A stretch of 64,000 nucleotides of DNA, taken from CANQBR01 sp964641395 (GTDB lineage Bacteria > Bacillota > Negativicutes > Acidaminococcales > Acidaminococcaceae). The stretch spans positions 1-64,000 of the forward strand of contig CAZXKQ010000004.1 in assembly GCA_964641395.1 (NCBI GenBank), read 5' to 3'. Below are positions 42,193 through 51,337 of this stretch, in pieces; the stretch's first letter is position 1; each line of letters opens with the position of its first letter. Under the pieces are notes generated by a model that saw only the letters and a list, made by a program, of their open reading frames with translations, was not told where the DNA came from and did not search any database. The translations under genes and the position numbers were made by a program.

Positions 42193-42201
42193 CACTAGCT
42201 C

Positions 42202-43062
42202 CTATATGCCCCGCAGGGTGCCCTTGGCCCGCATCTGGTCGGCCTGCTCCCGCAGCAGCTTCACCCGCTCCGCCGTCTCCGGATGGGTGGAGAAGAGGCT
42301 GCGCATGTTGGCCCCGGCGAAGGGGTTGATTATGAACATATGGGCCGTGGCGTTGCTGGCGTTGGCCATAACCCGCCGCTTGGCAAAGCCCTCTATCTTC
42401 AGCAGGGCATCAGCCAGGGCATCAGGGTTGCCGCACACTTCTCCGCCGCCCCGGTCGGCCTCGTACTCCCGGGAACGGGACACGGCCATCTGGATGATGG
42501 CTGCCGCCAAGGGGGCGATGAGCATAATCAGGATGGCGCCGATGGGGCTACGGGATTCGCCGTTTTCATCCCGGCCCCCGCCTAAGAACATGCCCCACTG
42601 GGCGATGGTGCTGATGGCGCCGGCCATGCAGGCCGCTATGGTGCTGATCAGGATGTCCCTGTGCTTGATGTGGCTCAGTTCATGGCCCAGCACCCCTGCC
42701 ACTTCCTCCCGGGTGCACAGGTCTACCAAAGCGCTGTTCACCGCTACCGCCGCATGCTCAGGGTTGCGGCCGGTGGCGAAGGCGTTAGGCACGTTGCTGG
42801 GGATGATGTACAGCTTAGGCATGGGGATGTTGGCCCGCTGGGCTAATTTCTCCACCAGGCCGTACAGCTCCGGCGCACTGGACCTATCCACTTCCTGGGC
42901 ATCGAACTGGGCCAGGACCAGCTTGTCGCTGTTCCAGTAGGTAAACAGGTTCATAGCGCAGGAAAAGAGCAGCATCATGGTCATGCCCCGCATGCCGCCG
43001 AAATAGTTGCCTATGGCCATTAAGATACCGGTCAATAACGCCATTAAGATGGCCGTTCTCAT
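42202..43062 (-). CDS. htpX: Membrane protease HtpX homologue
   Basis: 286 aa M48 metalloprotease. Two N-terminal membrane helices, zinc motif LGHELSHIKHRD, a further hydrophobic segment, and SREYEADRGG carrying the third ligand. Degrades misfolded membrane proteins. ATG 43062 is chosen for 9-base spacing to GGAGG. Confidence 0.94.
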   Translation of the reverse strand: MRTAILMALLTGILMAIGNYFGGMRGMTMMLLFSCAMNLFTYWNSDKLVLAQFDAQEVDRSSAPELYGLVEKLAQRANIPMPKLYIIPSNVPNAFATGRNPEHAAVAVNSALVDLCTREEVAGVLGHELSHIKHRDILISTIAACMAGAISTIAQWGMFLGGGRDENGESRSPIGAILIMLIAPLAAAIIQMAVSRSREYEADRGGGEVCGNPDALADALLKIEGFAKRRVMANASNATAHMFIINPFAGANMRSLFSTHPETAERVKLLREQADQMRAKGTLRGI

Positions 43063-43104
43063 CTTCACATTCCTCCTTTTGACTGGGGCTGAACCCCTGG
43101 CCTA

Positions 43105-43133
43105 ATTATAACAAAGGGGGAGGCCTTTGGCAA
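43105..43133 (-). promoter_or_regulatory. Promoter of htpX-M42-ndk-pduO
   Basis: TTGCCA, 17 bases, TATAAT on the minus strand, 43 bases before htpX. Confidence 0.75.
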
Positions 43134-43172
43134 CCTGCCCCCTCTCTCTTCTCTGGGACGCTGCCGGCTGGC

Positions 43173-43610
43173 CTAGGCCCCCTCCACCTGCCTTTGTATG
43201 GCCGCCAGCATGGTCTCGCCGTTCTCCCGCACCTTCCGCTTCAGAATGGGGTTCAGGAGGCCGGCGATCATGGCGATGCCGAATTCAAAGTCTAAGGACA
43301 GGGTCACTAGGCACCCGTCCCCCTGGGGCTTTATGGTCCAGTCCCCCTCCATCTTCTTCAAGTCCCCCTCGGTCTGGCGGTAGGTGATCCGTAGCTCCTC
43401 GGGGTAGAACTCATCCCGCTCCGTCCAGGCAATCCGCCTGCCGTCTACCTTGGACACCCAGGCAGAGATGTCATAGCCGGGGCCCCGCTCCAAGACGGTG
43501 ACGCTCTCCAAGTCCTCCATAAAGGAGGGATAGTCTTCCATAGCCTGGATCAGCTCATAGATGGCCTTCCCCTCCCCTTTGATTACCCTGCTTACTTCTA
43601 CATGAGGCAT
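43173..43610 (-). CDS. SRPBCC (START/Coq10-like) family protein
   Basis: 145 aa. Begins with VEVSRVIKGEGKAIYELIQAMEDYPSFM and ends in a long helix, the layout of aromatic-chain-length/Coq10-type ligand-binding proteins. Ligand unknown. It follows the class III aminotransferase by about 94 bases that contain two small hairpins. Confidence 0.8.
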   Translation of the reverse strand: MPHVEVSRVIKGEGKAIYELIQAMEDYPSFMEDLESVTVLERGPGYDISAWVSKVDGRRIAWTERDEFYPEELRITYRQTEGDLKKMEGDWTIKPQGDGCLVTLSLDFEFGIAMIAGLLNPILKRKVRENGETMLAAIQRQVEGA

Positions 43611-43704
43611 ACTAGTCTATCCCTTTCTCAAGGCAGCCTTCGCTGCCCCCCTGCCTAGGCTTTTCAGCCTGGCCTCTTGTTTTTTACCAGCTGTTAACTA
43701 GGTC

Positions 43705-44949
43705 TTAAAGATCTTCTATCGCCTCTGCTGTGGCGGCCACTGCCTCCCGGAACTTCTCCAGCACCACGGCCGCCAGCTCCTGGGTCATAATCAGGGGCGG
43801 CTCCAGGCGGATGACCTTGGGGTTGTTCAGGGTGTAGGCCACGATGACGTTTTTGTCCACCATCAGGCTCATCAGCATGCCCCCGGCCCCCTCCTTGGTC
43901 AGCTCCACGCCCAGCATCAGGCCCCGGCCCCGAACCTCCTGGATGACGGCGGGATAGTCGGCGGCGATGGCCTCCAGCCCCGCCTTGAGGAAGGCGCCGG
44001 TGCTGGTAGCCCGCTCTAGCAGCCCCTCCTCCTTCAGCACCTTGATGGTGGCTAGGCCGGCGGCACAGGCCAGCTGCCCGCCGCCAAAGGTGGAGGTGTG
44101 GAGGAAGGGGGCCTCGATCAGCCCCTGCCAGGCCGCCTCAGTGGCCACGATGGCGCCGATGGGCATAATGCCTCCCCCTAGGGCCTTAGCCAGGGCCATT
44201 AGGTCCGGCTCCACCCCTTCCTGATCCACGCCGAACCAGGCGCCGGTGCGGCCTAGGCCGGTCTGTACCTCATCGGCAATGAAGAGGGCCCCCTTGCGGT
44301 GGGCGATGTCCCTGGCCCCCTGGAGGTAGCCAGGGGGCGGCACGATGATGCCCCCCTCCCCCTGGATGGGCTCCAGCAGCACTGCCGCCGTCTCCTCGTC
44401 CACGGCGGCCTCTAAGGCCGCCAAGTCGCCGTAGGGTACATGGGTGAAGCCGCTTAAGAGGGGCTTAAAGGGATCCCGGTACAGAGCCCGGCCGGTGGCG
44501 GTGAGGGAGCCCAGGGTCTTGCCGTGGAAGGCCCCCTGGGCGGCTACGAACTTAGGCCGCTTAGTGGCCAGCCGGGCCACCTTCAAACAGCCCTCCACCG
44601 CCTCAGTGCCGCTGTTGACGAAAAAGCTGTACTGCAGCTGGCCAGGGGTGATGGCCGCCAGGGCCTCTGCCAGGTCCGCCATAGGCCGGTTGAAGAGCAC
44701 CTTGCCTCCCATGGGGATGGCGGCTAGCTGCTTCTCCACCGCCTCCACCACCGCCGGGTGGCGGTGGCCCAGGGCGAACATGCCGTAGCCTCCCAGGCAG
44801 TCGATGAAGGAGCGGCCGGCGCTGTCCGTGATGATACAGCCCTCCGCCTTCGCCTCCACGCTGGCCAGGCCCATGAAGCGAAAGAGCCGGGCCTGGGACG
44901 GGTTGAGGTATTTTTCGTATTTGCCGATAGTCTCTTCTACATAGTCCAC
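43705..44949 (-). CDS. Class III aminotransferase (putrescine/ornithine type)
   Basis: 414 aa PLP enzyme. GRSFIDCLGGYGMFALGHRHP, FFVNSGTEAVEGCLKVAR, AFHGKTLGSLTATG, FIADEVQTGLGRTG and the PLP lysine in LMALAKALGGGI. Closest to putrescine aminotransferases (YgjG/PatA) by the N-terminal pattern KYLNPSQARLFRF, but substrate is not certain. GTG 44949 has GGGGAGG 7 bases upstream; the frame opens 7 codons earlier. Confidence 0.88.
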   Translation of the reverse strand: MDYVEETIGKYEKYLNPSQARLFRFMGLASVEAKAEGCIITDSAGRSFIDCLGGYGMFALGHRHPAVVEAVEKQLAAIPMGGKVLFNRPMADLAEALAAITPGQLQYSFFVNSGTEAVEGCLKVARLATKRPKFVAAQGAFHGKTLGSLTATGRALYRDPFKPLLSGFTHVPYGDLAALEAAVDEETAAVLLEPIQGEGGIIVPPPGYLQGARDIAHRKGALFIADEVQTGLGRTGAWFGVDQEGVEPDLMALAKALGGGIMPIGAIVATEAAWQGLIEAPFLHTSTFGGGQLACAAGLATIKVLKEEGLLERATSTGAFLKAGLEAIAADYPAVIQEVRGRGLMLGVELTKEGAGGMLMSLMVDKNVIVAYTLNNPKVIRLEPPLIMTQELAAVVLEKFREAVAATAEAIEDL

Positions 44950-44979
44950 TGGGCTGCCTCCCCTAGGCACTGCCTAAAC

Positions 44980-46257
44980 TCAGTACAACAACTGGCTCAC
45001 CGGCACCAGCTGGATGCCGGTCTTCTTGATCTCTGCCCCGTACTTCTCCCAGCACTGGGCGGTGCCCGGCCGCACGTGGCAGATGGCGATGGCGCTGCCG
45101 TTCTTCTCCGCCATGTCGCAGGCCCTGTAGATCTGGCGGCGTATCTCCTCCGGATTAGTGCTGTTGTCCAAGAAGATGTCGTTCCGAGCCGTCCTCACCC
45201 CCAGCTTTTGAGCCAGGCTGGCGGCTATGGACTGGGAATTGGTGCGGCTGTCGATGAAGAAGAGCCTCTGGGCCTTCAACTCCTTCAAGACCACCGTCAT
45301 AGTGGCTTCATCCGCCGTAGCCTTAGAGCCTTGGTGGTTGTTGACCCCGGTGACCCCGGCGAGGCCCCGCAGGTGCTTACGCAACAGCTCCAGCTTCTGC
45401 TGCTGGGTCATGTTCACCCGGATGGTGTTGGCCCCCTCGGACATCTGGGCCCCGTCGATAGGCTCCATAGGCAGGTGCAGCATGGCGGTGCGGCCCTTGT
45501 TGCGGATCAGCTCCAAAGCGTCGCTGCTAAAGTCCTTGTCGGGGATGATGGCATAGCTGAAGGGCAGGCCGGTGTTCAACAGGGTGCGGAGGTGCTTTAG
45601 GTCGTAGCCGCAGTCGTCTACGATGACGGCCAGCTTGCCGCTGTAATGCCTGCCGGCCAGGGGCTCCTCCTTAGGTAGGTCCTTCACGTCCTTGTCCTTC
45701 TTCTGTAGGTTGGTGTTGTGGAAGAAGACCAGTTTGTCGGTGGTGAAGGTCTCCTGGCCGTCGCCAGCCTTCACCGAGATGCCCACCTCTGCCTTGTAAG
45801 CGTCCCAGCCCTTGTAGGTGGCCGCCTCTCCCCGCAGGAAGACCAGGCCCTTCTGTTTCTCGATCTGCTCCTGCAGCCAGGCCCCGGCGCCGCTGAGGCT
45901 GGTGCTGGGAGGCAGGCCGATGGCCAGATCCCGCTGGCTGATGTGCACCAGCTGCCCTCCTTCGCCCACCTTCACCTCTACTATCTGGTGGTCGTTTTCC
46001 GACAGCTGCCAGGTGTCCTTCTTCTCTAACAGGATGTTGTCTAAGATGCGCTGGGCCTCCTTGGCCTCGTCCACCAGGCTGGTCACCTGCTTCCCCTCCG
46101 TAGTGGTGGTGGCCGGCTTCAGCACGTCCTTCTTGCTACTGCCACAGGAGTAGATCAGGCCGCAGGCTGCCGCCAGGACCACTACGCAGAGCAAGAGGCC
46201 CAGGATGATCCATTTAGCATGGCTGTCTTTTTTCTTCCTAGCGGGCATAACACTCAC
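44980..46257 (-). CDS. Divergent polysaccharide deacetylase (YibQ type)
   Basis: 425 aa. One N-terminal membrane anchor (WIILGLLLCVVVLAAACGLIY), a variable region, then the deacetylase fold with LAVIVDDCGYDL, MLHLPMEPID, NNHQGSKATAD, FFIDSRTNSQS and AICHVRPGT. The family is typical of bacteria with an outer membrane, which supports a diderm host. Start is GTG 46257 or ATG 46248. Confidence 0.88.
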   Translation of the reverse strand: MSVMPARKKKDSHAKWIILGLLLCVVVLAAACGLIYSCGSSKKDVLKPATTTTEGKQVTSLVDEAKEAQRILDNILLEKKDTWQLSENDHQIVEVKVGEGGQLVHISQRDLAIGLPPSTSLSGAGAWLQEQIEKQKGLVFLRGEAATYKGWDAYKAEVGISVKAGDGQETFTTDKLVFFHNTNLQKKDKDVKDLPKEEPLAGRHYSGKLAVIVDDCGYDLKHLRTLLNTGLPFSYAIIPDKDFSSDALELIRNKGRTAMLHLPMEPIDGAQMSEGANTIRVNMTQQQKLELLRKHLRGLAGVTGVNNHQGSKATADEATMTVVLKELKAQRLFFIDSRTNSQSIAASLAQKLGVRTARNDIFLDNSTNPEEIRRQIYRACDMAEKNGSAIAICHVRPGTAQCWEKYGAEIKKTGIQLVPVSQLLY

Positions 46258-46329
46258 TTCCCTTCCATATTGCGGGGCCGCCCCCCAGCCCAGGACCGAA
46301 CTGGGCCTGCCCTGCCTGTAACCCCCAGG

Positions 46330-47220
46330 CTAAGAGCGGGGAAAGGCTTTCTGGTACACCTCCCGCAGCCTCTGGTTGCTCAGGTGGGTGTAGATCTGGG
46401 TGGTAGAGATGTCCACATGGCCTAACAACTCCTGCACCAGCCTTAGGTCCGTCCCCCTGGCCAAGAGGTGGGTGGCGAAGGAGTGGCGCAGCATGTGGGG
46501 GGTCACCGGCCTGGTGATGCCGGCAGCCCGGGCATAACCGGCCAACAGGTGGGAAAACTCCTGCCTAGTCATAGGCCGGCCCAGGCTGGTGAGGAAGATG
46601 GCTCCCTGCTGCCCATCCTCCACCTTGAGGAAGGTGGGCCGGATCTTGGCCAGGTAGCCCTGTAAGAAGCTCACCGCCACCTTATCCAGGGGTACGATCC
46701 GCTCCTTATTGCCCTTCCCAAGCACAATGATGTATTCCATTTCTAAGTGGAGGCGCTTCACCTCGGCGTTGACCAGCTCGGACACCCGCATGCCGGTGGC
46801 GTAGAGGGTCTCCAGCATGGTCCTATCCCTAAAGCCCAGGGGGGTGGAGACGTCGGGGGCGTTAAGCAGCCTCACCACCTCCTGCTCCGTCAGCACCTTG
46901 GGCAGGTGCTGGGCCTTAGTGGCGGCCTCCAGCACCTGGGCCGGATCCTCCTTAAGGTAGCCCTCCTCGGTTAAAAAGCGATAAAAGCCCTTGATGGCAG
47001 CCAGCTTGCGGGCTACGGTGCTGGCCGCCCGGCCCTCTGAGCGCAGCCGGGTCAGGTAGGCCAGCAGCTGCTGGCGGCTGACGGCTAAGAAGCCCTCCTC
47101 CCCCTGCAGCTCCAGGGCCTGGCCCAACAGCTCCAAGTCCCGCCGGTAGGCTGCCTTAGTGTTGGCGGACAGGCCTGCCTCCACCGTCAGGTAGTCGATG
47201 AATTCCTCTATGTAGGCCAT
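46330..47220 (-). CDS. xerD: Tyrosine recombinase XerD
   Basis: 296 aa. N-terminal SAM-like DNA-binding half (FIDYLTVEAGLSANTKAAYRRDL) and the catalytic half with Arg in TGMRVSELV, HMLRHSFATHLLARG, LLGHVDISTTQIYTHL (His and nucleophilic Tyr). Likely the chromosome-dimer resolvase: no phage gene is next to it. Downstream of hfq, separated by a hairpin. Confidence 0.9.
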   Translation of the reverse strand: MAYIEEFIDYLTVEAGLSANTKAAYRRDLELLGQALELQGEEGFLAVSRQQLLAYLTRLRSEGRAASTVARKLAAIKGFYRFLTEEGYLKEDPAQVLEAATKAQHLPKVLTEQEVVRLLNAPDVSTPLGFRDRTMLETLYATGMRVSELVNAEVKRLHLEMEYIIVLGKGNKERIVPLDKVAVSFLQGYLAKIRPTFLKVEDGQQGAIFLTSLGRPMTRQEFSHLLAGYARAAGITRPVTPHMLRHSFATHLLARGTDLRLVQELLGHVDISTTQIYTHLSNQRLREVYQKAFPRS

Positions 47221-47237
47221 GCCCCTGCCTCCCTACA

Positions 47238-47262
47238 GCAAAAACGACGCCGCAGCGCCGTT
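47238..47262 (-). terminator. Terminator after hfq
   Basis: 8-bp stem with a TGCG loop running into five U on the minus strand. Ends or reduces transcription of the miaB-to-hfq operon before xerD. Confidence 0.6.
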
Positions 47263-47293
47263 TCCTTCTTCCGCTTCCCAGGCCTGGCCCGCC

Positions 47294-47542
47294 TCAGCTC
47301 CGCTTCTCCGGCTGCATGATGGTGATATTGGCCACCGGGGCGATGGTGGAGATGGCGTGCTTATAGACCAGCTGTTGGCCGTTTTCGTTTTCGGTGATCA
47401 CGGTAAAGTTGTCAAAGCCCCGCACTAAGCCTCTGATCTGGAAGCCGTTGATCAGATAGATGACCACCCCTAGGTTATCCTTGCGCACGCGGTTCAAAAA
47501 GCTGTCCTGCAAATTCATCGCTGGTTTAAGGCCCGTATTCAT
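47294..47542 (-). CDS. hfq: RNA chaperone Hfq
   Basis: 82 aa. Sm1 region LQDSFLNRVRKDNLGVVIYL-type with NGFQIRGLVRGFDNFTV, and Sm2 with YKHAISTI. Normal core with a very short tail. ATG 47542 is 5 bases after GGAGGGG; the frame opens 8 codons earlier without support. Directly follows miaA, the common arrangement. Confidence 0.95.
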   Translation of the reverse strand: MNTGLKPAMNLQDSFLNRVRKDNLGVVIYLINGFQIRGLVRGFDNFTVITENENGQQLVYKHAISTIAPVANITIMQPEKRS

Positions 47543-47605
47543 AGTACCCCTCCTAAAATAAAACAATAATAAAACACAGCCACTGGGGCTAACCGGTCTA
47601 TACTT

Positions 47606-48562
47606 CTACAAAAAGCCAAACTTTCCTGCTATTTTTTCTCCCATGGCGGCGATAATCTCCCTATATTCCCTGGGACTGCCTTCCTTAAGCTGCCACCAGT
47701 GGATGTAGGGCATCTTCTTGTACCAGGTCAGCTGCCTTTTAGCAAAGTTGCGGGTGGCCTGCTTCAGCTTCGCCACCATCTCCCCGTAGGCCAGCCTGCC
47801 CTCCAGGTAGGCGGCCATCTGCCGGTAGCCGATGGCCTGCAGGGCCTGGCTGCTGCTAGGCACCCCCTGCCCCAGGAGCCGGGCCACCTCCCCTTCCAGC
47901 CCTGCCGCCAGCATGGCCTCCACCCTGGCGTCGATCCGTTGGTAGAGCAGCTCCCGCGGCAGGCTGAGGCCCATGACAAGGGCATCGTAGGCCAGGCCGC
48001 CCCGCCGCTGCCGCACCGGCTCCCCCAGCAGGGCGGCTTCAAGGGCCCTGATGGTGCGGCGCAGGTTGTGGGGGTGGATGAGGAGGGCGGCTTCAGGATC
48101 CAGCTCCTGCAAGCGGCTGTAAAGGGCCTCCGGCCCCAGCCGGGCCGCCTCTGCCTCCAGCTCTTGCCGCAGGGCCGGATCCGGCTCCGCCCCGGCTAGG
48201 TCATAGCCTTCCAGCAGGGCCTTGGCGTAGAGGCCTGTGCCTCCCACCAAGATGGGCAGCCGGCCCCGGGCGGCGATGTCGGCTATGGCGGCGGCAGCCT
48301 GCTCTTGGAAGGCCCGCACATTGTAGCCGGCCGTAGGAGGCAGGATGTCCAGCAGGTGATGGGGCACAGCCTCCCTTTCCTCCCGAGAGGCCTTGGCCGT
48401 GCCTATGTCCAAGCCCTGGTAGACGGCAGCAGAGTCGCCGGAGACAAGTTCCCCTCCCCAGCGCCGGGCCAGGGCCAGGGCGCAGGCGCTTTTGCCGCTG
48501 GCCGTAGGGCCTAGGAGGGCTACTAAGGGCAGTTTCTTTTCTTCAACGGGTAATGAGGCCAT
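47606..48562 (-). CDS. miaA: tRNA dimethylallyltransferase
   Basis: 318 aa. P-loop LLGPTASGKSACALAL, SGDSAAVYQGLDIGTAK, VGGTGLYAKALLEG and the C-terminal TRNFAKRQLTWYKK. Adds the isopentenyl group at A37 that MiaB (same operon) then methylthiolates. Overlaps the preceding methyltransferase gene by 20 bases. Confidence 0.96.
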   Translation of the reverse strand: MASLPVEEKKLPLVALLGPTASGKSACALALARRWGGELVSGDSAAVYQGLDIGTAKASREEREAVPHHLLDILPPTAGYNVRAFQEQAAAAIADIAARGRLPILVGGTGLYAKALLEGYDLAGAEPDPALRQELEAEAARLGPEALYSRLQELDPEAALLIHPHNLRRTIRALEAALLGEPVRQRRGGLAYDALVMGLSLPRELLYQRIDARVEAMLAAGLEGEVARLLGQGVPSSSQALQAIGYRQMAAYLEGRLAYGEMVAKLKQATRNFAKRQLTWYKKMPYIHWWQLKEGSPREYREIIAAMGEKIAGKFGFL

Positions 48563-49316
48563 ACTTCACCTTGGCGTATTTGCCGCCGTAACAGGCCGTG
48601 CAGCCTAGGGAGGCTAAGACCCCTGCCTCCCCTTCCTTGATCACCACTCTGGGCGCCACCTTCAGGGCCAGCTCCAACACCTCCCGGCTGAGGGGTTGGC
48701 GGTAGGCCAGGGGCTGCACTGCGTCCATGGCGGCAGAGCCGGCCAGATGGCGGCGGAACATAGGGTCGAAGTAGACTACGTCGTACTCTTCCTTACAGTG
48801 AGCCAGATAGTCTGCCGCTACCGCCTGCACGATTTTCAGCCGCCGCAGGGCCGCCGTCAGGGCCGGATCCTCGCACACATAGTGCTGCAGGCCGTAGCTG
48901 GTGAGAAAGTAGAGGAGGGGGGAGGCCTCCAGGCCCAGCACCTGCCCATCTGGCCCCACAACGGCGCTGGCCAGGGCCGCATCTCCCGCCAGCCCCAGGG
49001 TGCAGTCTAGAAGGCGGCTGCCCTGGGTGAGGGCTGTGGCCGCCAGAAAGTGATCCTGGCTCCCGGCGCAATAGCGCTGCCAGCGCAGCACCGCCATGCC
49101 CAGATGGTAGGCCAGCCGGCCCCCCTCCCTGGTGTACAGCTGGGGACCCTCCTTGGCGGCGATCAATAGGGCCTCCACCCCGGCCTGGGCCAGCAGGCCG
49201 TCCAGGCCCCTGTGCCCTCTGGCTAGGTAGGGAACCCCCAGGGCGGCAGCCCAGCGGCGGGCCGTCTCTTCACAGCCCGGCCTCCGGGCAGGGGTAACGG
49301 CAAAGGAGGGCCCCAT
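48543..49316 (-). CDS. Class I SAM-dependent methyltransferase (RsmJ-like)
   Basis: 257 aa. DCTLGLAGDAALASAVVG forms the SAM site, LGLEASPLLYFL the second strand, and DVVYFDPMFRRH resembles the catalytic D-P-M-F of RsmJ-type enzymes. In Firmicutes such proteins (YpiP-like) often sit between mutL and miaA, as here. The substrate is unproven; 16S rRNA is plausible. Confidence 0.8.
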   Translation of the reverse strand: MGPSFAVTPARRPGCEETARRWAAALGVPYLARGHRGLDGLLAQAGVEALLIAAKEGPQLYTREGGRLAYHLGMAVLRWQRYCAGSQDHFLAATALTQGSRLLDCTLGLAGDAALASAVVGPDGQVLGLEASPLLYFLTSYGLQHYVCEDPALTAALRRLKIVQAVAADYLAHCKEEYDVVYFDPMFRRHLAGSAAMDAVQPLAYRQPLSREVLELALKVAPRVVIKEGEAGVLASLGCTACYGGKYAKVKYGLITR

Positions 49317-51337
49317 CAGAAGCCCGTCCTTTTAAACATCTTGTACAAATCATGACTAGAAATTTCAATCATACAGGGCCGGCCGTGGGGGCAGGTAAAG
49401 GGGTGCTGGCTGTTGCACAGGTCGATGAGGAGCCGCCGCATCTGCTCCAGGGTCAGCTCTTGGCCGGCCTTGATGGCCCCGTGGCAGGCGGTGAGGTGGA
49501 GCAGCTTCTGCCGCAGCACGCTGCCGTCTAGGGGGCGGGCTCGCTGCTCCCGCAGCAGGGCCGCTATTTCCCCTAGGTAGGCCCCTGCCTCCTCTAAGCC
49601 CACGTCGCTAGGCAGGCTGTAGAGGCAGAGGCTGTTGGCGCCGGTGATGCTGAAGTCCACTCCCAGCTGGGCGCAGACCTCCCGTTCCTCCTCCAGCAGT
49701 TCCACATCCTCCTCTGGCAGGTCTAGGTACTGGGGCAGCAGCAACTGTTGGGAGGCCACCTGCCGCTGGCCCTCCACCAGCTTATCGTAGAGGATCCGCT
49801 CATGGGCGGCATGTTGGTCTATGAGGTAGAGGCTGGTAGCGCTTTGGGCTATGATGAAGGTTTTGTCCACCTGTCCCAGGGGCCAGACTAACAACTCAGC
49901 CCCCTCCCTGCCCTGGATGCAGGCCTGGGCCTGTTCCGCCCCCTCCTCCCTCGGCAGGGCCTCCCCTTTGGGAGCTGCCGGCCTGGGACCGTAGCCGCCT
50001 CCCACCTCCTCCGCTGCCAAAAGGGGCTCCCCCACCGCCTCCTGGTAGCTGGTAGCGGGCCGGGAGGGATAGAGCCCCTGGCTCTCCGCCTCCGCCGCCT
50101 CGATTACCGTGGCCGGGGTCTTGAAGATCTGGCCTAGGTTGGTAAAGGGCTCCTTCAAGCCCGGGCCCCACTTGTCCGCCAGGCCGGGCCTAGGGCCGGG
50201 CTCCCGCCCTACTGGCGGAGCGGCGTTGCCGCCGTAGCCTGCACTGGGAGGGATCGGGCCCCTGCCCTGCGGGAGGGGTGGCTGCCCCCTGGAGGCTAGG
50301 CTGCCCTGGAGGGGGCTGGCCTTGGCCGCCGTCAAGGGGGCGGTGAGGGCCGCCGTCAGGGCCTTATACATGGCCGTGTAAACCTGGTTGTCGTGGCTGA
50401 ACTTAACCTCGCTTTTTTGCGGGTGGACGTTCACGTCTACCGTAGCTGGATCCAAGCTCAGCCGCAACACTGCGAAGGGAAAGCCGTTTTTCGGCACCTG
50501 GCTCTGGTAGGCATGGTCCATGGCCTTGCTCAACATGGGGCTTTGGATCAGCCGGCCGTTGACCAGGAAGGTCTGCCACTGCCTGGTGCTTTTTAAGAGG
50601 GTGGGCTTGGACACGTAGCCCTCTATCCTCACTCCCTCGGCGGCGTAGTTCACCGGCAGCAGCTCCTGGGCGGTCCTGCCCCCGTAAAGGGAACGGATGG
50701 CCGCCGCCACCTCCCCGCTGCCGGAGGTGCGCAGGCTGTCTCTGTCGTTGGTGATGAGCTGAAAGCCCACATCCGGCCGGGAGAGGGCCAGCTTGGTGAC
50801 TAAATCGTTGATGTAGCGGCCCTCCGTAGCCTGGCTGCGGAGGAACTTCCGCCTGGCAGGCACGTTGTAAAAAAGATCTTGCACCATCACGGTGGTGCCT
50901 ACGGCCCCGCCTGCCTCCTCCAACTGGGGCGCCCCTCCCCCTTCAATGCTGAGGGAGGTGGCCGCTGCCTGGCCCTGGGGCCGGGTGATGAGGGTGAAGC
51001 GGGAGACGGAGGCGATGCTAGGCAGGGCCTCCCCTCTGAAGCCCAGGGTGCCCAGGCTGAGCAGGTCTTCCACCCTGTGGAGCTTGCTGGTGGCATGGCG
51101 GAGGATGGCCAGGCCGGCCTGCTCCCTGGTCATGCCCCAGCCGTCGTCAGTCACCTGGATGTAGTCGATGCCGCCGCCGTAGATCTTGACGGTGATGTGC
51201 TTAGCCCCGGCGTCCAGGGCGTTTTCCACCAGTTCCTTCACCACCGAGGCCGGCCTTTCCACTACCTCCCCGGCGGCGATCTGGTTGGCTGTATGCTGGT
51301 CTAAGACTAGGATGGGCCCGGGGGCGCCGTTGCTCAT
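49316..51337 (-). CDS. mutL: DNA mismatch repair protein MutL
   Basis: 673 aa. GHKL ATPase N-terminus (IAAGEVVERPASVVKELVEN, GFRGEALPSIASV), a Pro/Gly-rich linker (about 335-470), and a C-terminal endonuclease domain with DQHAAHERILYD and CPHGRPCMI. The last position of the DQHA-x2-E-x4-E metal motif is Asp instead of Glu. Overlaps mutS by 4 bases. Confidence 0.96.
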   Translation of the reverse strand: MSNGAPGPILVLDQHTANQIAAGEVVERPASVVKELVENALDAGAKHITVKIYGGGIDYIQVTDDGWGMTREQAGLAILRHATSKLHRVEDLLSLGTLGFRGEALPSIASVSRFTLITRPQGQAAATSLSIEGGGAPQLEEAGGAVGTTVMVQDLFYNVPARRKFLRSQATEGRYINDLVTKLALSRPDVGFQLITNDRDSLRTSGSGEVAAAIRSLYGGRTAQELLPVNYAAEGVRIEGYVSKPTLLKSTRQWQTFLVNGRLIQSPMLSKAMDHAYQSQVPKNGFPFAVLRLSLDPATVDVNVHPQKSEVKFSHDNQVYTAMYKALTAALTAPLTAAKASPLQGSLASRGQPPLPQGRGPIPPSAGYGGNAAPPVGREPGPRPGLADKWGPGLKEPFTNLGQIFKTPATVIEAAEAESQGLYPSRPATSYQEAVGEPLLAAEEVGGGYGPRPAAPKGEALPREEGAEQAQACIQGREGAELLVWPLGQVDKTFIIAQSATSLYLIDQHAAHERILYDKLVEGQRQVASQQLLLPQYLDLPEEDVELLEEEREVCAQLGVDFSITGANSLCLYSLPSDVGLEEAGAYLGEIAALLREQRARPLDGSVLRQKLLHLTACHGAIKAGQELTLEQMRRLLIDLCNSQHPFTCPHGRPCMIEISSHDLYKMFKRTGF

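Noticed and set aside
46330..47220. XerD-like recombinase as a phage or island integrase
   Set aside because: Sequence and context (housekeeping genes on both sides, no attachment repeats or phage genes) fit the chromosomal dimer resolvase.
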